Positions 60,347 to 64,000 of a DNA stretch of 64,000 bases are shown here, in pieces. Location of the stretch: NCBI GenBank assembly GCA_030762175.1, contig CM060841.1:11003501-11067500 (forward strand), in the 5' to 3' direction. Positions within the stretch are counted from its first letter, which is position 1; every line of letters begins with the position of its first letter. A program made the translations under genes and the position numbers. The notes under the pieces are model-generated. The model saw nothing but the letters and a program-made list of their open reading frames with translations. It searched no databases and was not told where the DNA came from. This DNA comes from Metallyticus violacea. Its lineage: Eukaryota; Arthropoda; Insecta; Mantodea; Metallyticidae.

Positions 60347-61042
60347 CAAATTTTACTTGCCCGTACAGCAAGAAAAATCTGAGTCTGCTGGAGCTGCTGG
60401 TACGGTAAAGCGGTACAGCGATTATAGCTCCAGTCCCGAGCGACAGCGGAGAAAGCTGAACTCCTCAGTCGCGAGCGGGATATAGCGCGCACACTCCAGC
60501 AGACTTAGATTTTGTATTACAAAATTTCGCTTCTTACCACGCGTTGTCTTATTGGAATTCGTAATTAATTCATACACACACGCACGCACACACTAATCTT
60601 GAATAAGTCCTAGAAACCGGTGGACCTAGTGGTTTGCCGCAGCGAGCTACGGCCCAACGGCCTACGCTTGCTTATTTTTCGTAGAGATCCTATTATTGAA
60701 TTAATTCCGAATATATATGTTTACGAAAAGGAGGCGAGTTTATGCCTTTAGGTTGTAAACAAATAAGATAACGCGTGGTAAAAAGTGAAAAGCTCAGTTT
60801 TGTAATAAAGAACAACATATTGCAGTCAGAAAGCTACGGAGGAAACGCATAGGTTATATTACGTTTAACACAAAACATTTACATTGTTGGAGCTGCTGGT
60901 GGGTAGAGTGTTTAGTCCTAACGTTGTGTTCGCGAGAGAAATTCGGCTCTCTCCGATGACTTTTGTCCGTAACTGCAGCTGTAACCGCTCTACAGCACCA
61001 GCAGATTCAGATTTTTCTTGCTGTAAGGGCAAGTCAAATTTT
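60347..61042. repeat. Compound foldback (inverted repeat) element
   Basis: The left arm 60347-60554 and the right arm 60760-61042 are imperfect reverse complements. The outer blocks are AAATTTTACTTGCCCGTACA / GCAAGAAAAATCTGA-TCTGC and the inner blocks are TTACCACGCGTTGTCTTATT and its complement. The spacer is ~205 bp. Within the left arm a second inverted pair (60375-60393 and 60494-60512, AAATCTGAGTCTGCTGGAG) encloses a GC-rich core. It may be a foldback transposon or a MITE inserted in another. No coding sequence. Confidence 0.75.
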
Positions 61043-62415
61043 CCTAGTGTCAGGGAGTATTGCGAGAAGCGCGGTCAAGCATTATCACCTCAAAGATGTA
61101 CAACTTGTATGCTCTATAAATTTCAACTGTGGAACAATGCAATTGCAGCGGCGCAGAAGATATGTCAAGACTTCAGTGCTGATAATAAATGGATGGTGTA
61201 AAGATGGATCATGGAGTTCAGGAGGTGTTGAAACCCTGAAGGATGATCCAGGTACATTGCACAACATGGCACTGAGGGCTTGGCACAGCAACTAAACATC
61301 GGGTTCCATGCGAGAAGGCATGTCAGCAGAAGGTTCCCTTTCTCGATAGACTGCTGACATGCGACAAGAAGTCGTCATTATTGATTTGCAACAAATGAAT
61401 CTATCCCCAAACAATCGAAGCAACCAGTGTACCAAAAGACGGTTATGCTCTGTGTTTGGTGGACTGTGCAGAATATAATGCATCCTGAACTGCTACCAAC
61501 CGGTCAAACAATTAACGCCATTGTGTGCTCTTAACGTACATGAAAACTAAGGTACCTGCACTAGTGAATTGAAAACGTGTTATTCTTTTGCATGGTAATG
61601 AAAAACCACATATAGCTAATGCAGCTCGTTAAATCATTATTCGTTGTTTCCCAGATATCTTTTCCTTTTTTGGAATAATCATCTCCAAGGACAACAATTT
61701 CGAATCTTTGTCGATCTGGAAACTGCACTAGGTAAAATTTTTGCTTCCCCATAAAAAATTGTGAAGATCTATCACAACGGATTTCATAGTCTTGTATAAC
61801 ACTGGCAGATCGTCCTCGATAGGAATGATAATTATACTTCGTAACAAGAATGTTATACTCTTCAGAATATGACACCTTGAAATATCTGGTCTGAAATCTA
61901 CAGAATTTTCATCACCTTATATTTCAGACCCTAGTTTGAATGTTGGCTAACGAATTCTTCCTTGTGTACTTTGATAGAATTTGTCATACATACTTATAAT
62001 GGTATAAAATAAACCGAATACTAATAAGGGCTGATGCGTTAGATGAATCTGTGATACCCACATTGATAGAGATAATACACATTAAATATATTCAATCTAA
62101 CATCTAGGATGCCATCTGCTTTCGTACTTTCTAGCTTCCCCCCCCCCATTTTTGGTCGAACACTGTTACTTCTAACACACTAAAAGTGTATACTTTCCAA
62201 AATAGAACAACAAATGAACGTCCTGAGATACATTTAAGAGTAGGGTAGAAATGAACATGTTTTCCTACATTAGAATTCGGTAGAGTTAGTTTTTATTTTA
62301 AGGTTTTTTTTTTTTTTTGACTTCGGTGGCCTATTTTAAGATTTAAAACCTTGTTTGGATCGTTATGGATTTTTTCTGCGATTATTTACGCATTTTATAA
62401 AAAAACGCTAAAAAG
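61043..62415. other. No assigned gene; hairpin and a weak exon-like frame
   Basis: A perfect 12-bp stem, GCATGTCAGCAG (61318-61329) with CTGCTGACATGC (61351-61362), is present. On the minus strand a ~110-codon frame, 61561-61893, is preceded by CTGTAGATTTCAG, which looks like a splice acceptor, and has a charge-balanced composition (including KQKFYLVQFPDRQRFEIVVL). I cannot assign a family. Confidence 0.35.
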
Positions 62416-63112
62416 TTATAACAGTTAAATGACATGTTCTTCTCACAAAAATGTCTATTGATAATTTTGTTACATATTTATTCCTTTTCAAGTAGTCAAA
62501 AACATTCTCCTCAACACATTAACTTTAGCTCTTTAAAAAGCAGAATCTTCATTAGAGAAAGGAACATACGGTTACCTCGGACATATGAATACGAGGAAAT
62601 AAGAGGATGAGGGAAGTGCTGTGGTTTTGAATAGTCCTGGCGAATGACATTGTATCGATCTGCGCGAGACAATTATCGGAAATTTGTGATGAGGGTAACT
62701 TCTCAGCTGCATACATATTAAAATCAATTGCAAGCGAGAAAGATGAGAGTTTTACAGCCTTGCAATAAACTGTCCCTACATCGTGTTCAGCACGGAATTA
62801 AGAGAGATACTAATCTGATTCCCCTGTAAACAAACGAACTTGACCAGAAACCACTGTGCATCTTTGATATCTTGTAAAATATATTCTTGTTGCTTGTAAT
62901 CAAAAAACTAAGCTTAAGTACTTTAATTGTGTGTTAAAGAAAGTATTAAGTGTCTCAAATATCTGTTTTCATTAATAATGAATAATATTACTCTCTGTTT
63001 TCACTTTTAACAAATGCCTATTTCAATTATATTACTGCCTATTTTCAGTATTCTACGTGCCTTTCTGCCTGCCTATTTTAACCGAAATAAATGCCCGAAC
63101 TTCCGAGCTCTG
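62416..63112. repeat. Long dispersed repeat, copy 2
   Basis: Direct-orientation partner of 16731-17650 (shared blocks are listed there). It lacks the ~200-bp middle block of copy 1. The right end, ATGCCCGAACTTCCGAGCTC followed by TGG, is in complement CCAGAGCTCGGAAGTTCGGG, consistent with a hAT-like CAGAG terminus. Confidence 0.75.
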
Positions 63113-64000
63113 GGAACCATGCTTTTTGATTGACAGCATAAACAAAAGTGTAATATAATGCAATGCTAAAAATGGTCAGTATGTTTGTTTGATTTTTTAA
63201 TCAGACTTTAACTCTCAGTATATTAACACTTGGTAGCTCAAAGGTTTTGGTGTAGCGTTAAGGTTGATCCATAGACCTTGTAGAGCAGCGCTCATAGAAT
63301 ATCGCCGAGAGATTCCGGCTACAGCATCTTTCGGAACGATCCTTGGGAGTTGCGTGACATTTGATATGCATGTCAGTCCACGTTGTTCCTTTCTTTTTCT
63401 CCGTTTCACGATTCCACCATAAACAGTTTGCCGGTAATGATGCGTGATACCAGAAAATGAGTGAAGGCGTGGGAATAGGCCGGTTGCACGCGTGGTTTGG
63501 AGGCGTGGGAGAGAAAGATGCTCTAAGGAAAGTCTCACTGCAAATCACAAGAATTAGTGGCTGTGGGATTCTTCCTTCACGATCGTAAAGTGGTGGCGGG
63601 AAACCTGTCGATGTGGCATTTGTAGCACTCTGAGCTGCCGGTAGCAGATGCAAACACGCGTCCTTCACCGAGCCTTGACTGCACAAGTAAATCAAGTCAA
63701 TCACGTCGTAAGTAAACACTCATAAGTTTTCTATGTTTTAAGAGGTTAATGCAGTTTATATCTTTCCTCGTTTACATCTAAATAACACACATACCTGAGG
63801 CAGTCGATGTAATTACAAAAAGCATAATAAAAACATAATTTTAACTTGAAAAGATCTGATACTAAAATAAAAGTAATGGGCTTTCAGAAGCAAACAACAT
63901 TGTAAAGTTATCGTTAGTGGTAAAATAATATAACTGGTTTCAGGCTTTAATTATGTAGACTGCAATGTTTCATATATGCAGGAAACTGATTTAGGTCAAA
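63113..64000. other. No assigned gene; GC-richer patch 63240-63720
   Basis: On the minus strand two overlapping frames are open: 153 codons (63258-63719) and 107 codons (63215-63538). The patch is visibly richer in G and C than its surroundings. No domain is recognised; it could be an exon, a UTR or another repeat. The remainder to the window end is AT-rich. Confidence 0.3.

Noticed and set aside
63258..63719. Confident host gene of 153 codons
   Set aside because: No domain, no start context and an overlapping open frame in another phase; kept only as a weak finding.

Overview
This window looks like intergenic DNA from a large, repeat-rich, AT-rich animal nuclear genome, most likely an insect. 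Supporting signs are the mariner, Tc1-like and helix-turn-helix (DUF4817-type) DD-D transposases, PIF/Harbinger, hAT, LINE and Penelope-like remnants, tRNA-derived SINEs in at least four families, and a nuclear copy of mitochondrial cox1 that reads correctly only with the invertebrate mitochondrial code. The mix resembles cockroach, termite or other hemimetabolous genomes, but the species is inference. I found no convincing host protein-coding gene, no canonical tRNA or rRNA gene, no CRISPR array and no operon. Nothing here acts as a prokaryote-style system.

Layout. 0-5 kb: two deleted DUF4817-type DNA transposons in opposite orientation flank a compound microsatellite and a degenerate ~75-bp tandem array. 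5.7-8.6 kb: a PIF/Harbinger (HARBI1-like) element with TTA target duplications, invaded by two SINE-A copies, then a third SINE-A. 9-12.6 kb: a possible retroelement RNase H remnant, a SINE-C fragment, another transposase relic, an (AAT)n array and the cox1 NUMT. 14.9-15.8 kb: a three-level SINE nest. 16.7-17.7 kb: first copy of a long repeat whose partner lies at 62.4-63.1 kb. 19-22.8 kb: a Tc1-like relic, SINE-B, and mariner copy A. 24.7-27.7 kb: SINE-D, a LINE 3' end split by SINE-A, and SINE-C. 28 kb: hAT/ZMYM-type relic. 30.8-35.9 kb: SINE-A, a 13-bp perfect palindrome, mariner copy B. 39.7-43.7 kb: an unexplained membrane-like open frame, a BED/hAT-type relic, and a second LINE copy split by SINE-D. 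44.9-46.5 kb: the second Harbinger copy, split by SINE-C. 46.8-50.6 kb: SINE-B pieces, a Penelope-like RT plus GIY-YIG relic, mariner copy C. 52.7-55.8 kb: mariner copy D (best preserved), a DUF4817-type transposon carrying a SINE-C, and a SINE-B piece. 60.3-61.0 kb: a complex foldback structure.

How the parts relate. Each transposase gene is broken by stops, frameshifts, deletions or loss of a catalytic residue, so none appears able to move by itself. The nesting gives relative ages: SINE-A is younger than the Harbinger, SINE-B and LINE copies it splits; SINE-C is younger than Harbinger and one DUF4817-type element; SINE-D is younger than the LINE. Several insertions keep recognisable target-site duplications, which fixes their ends. 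All family calls were made by reading sequence and translations; no database search was possible.
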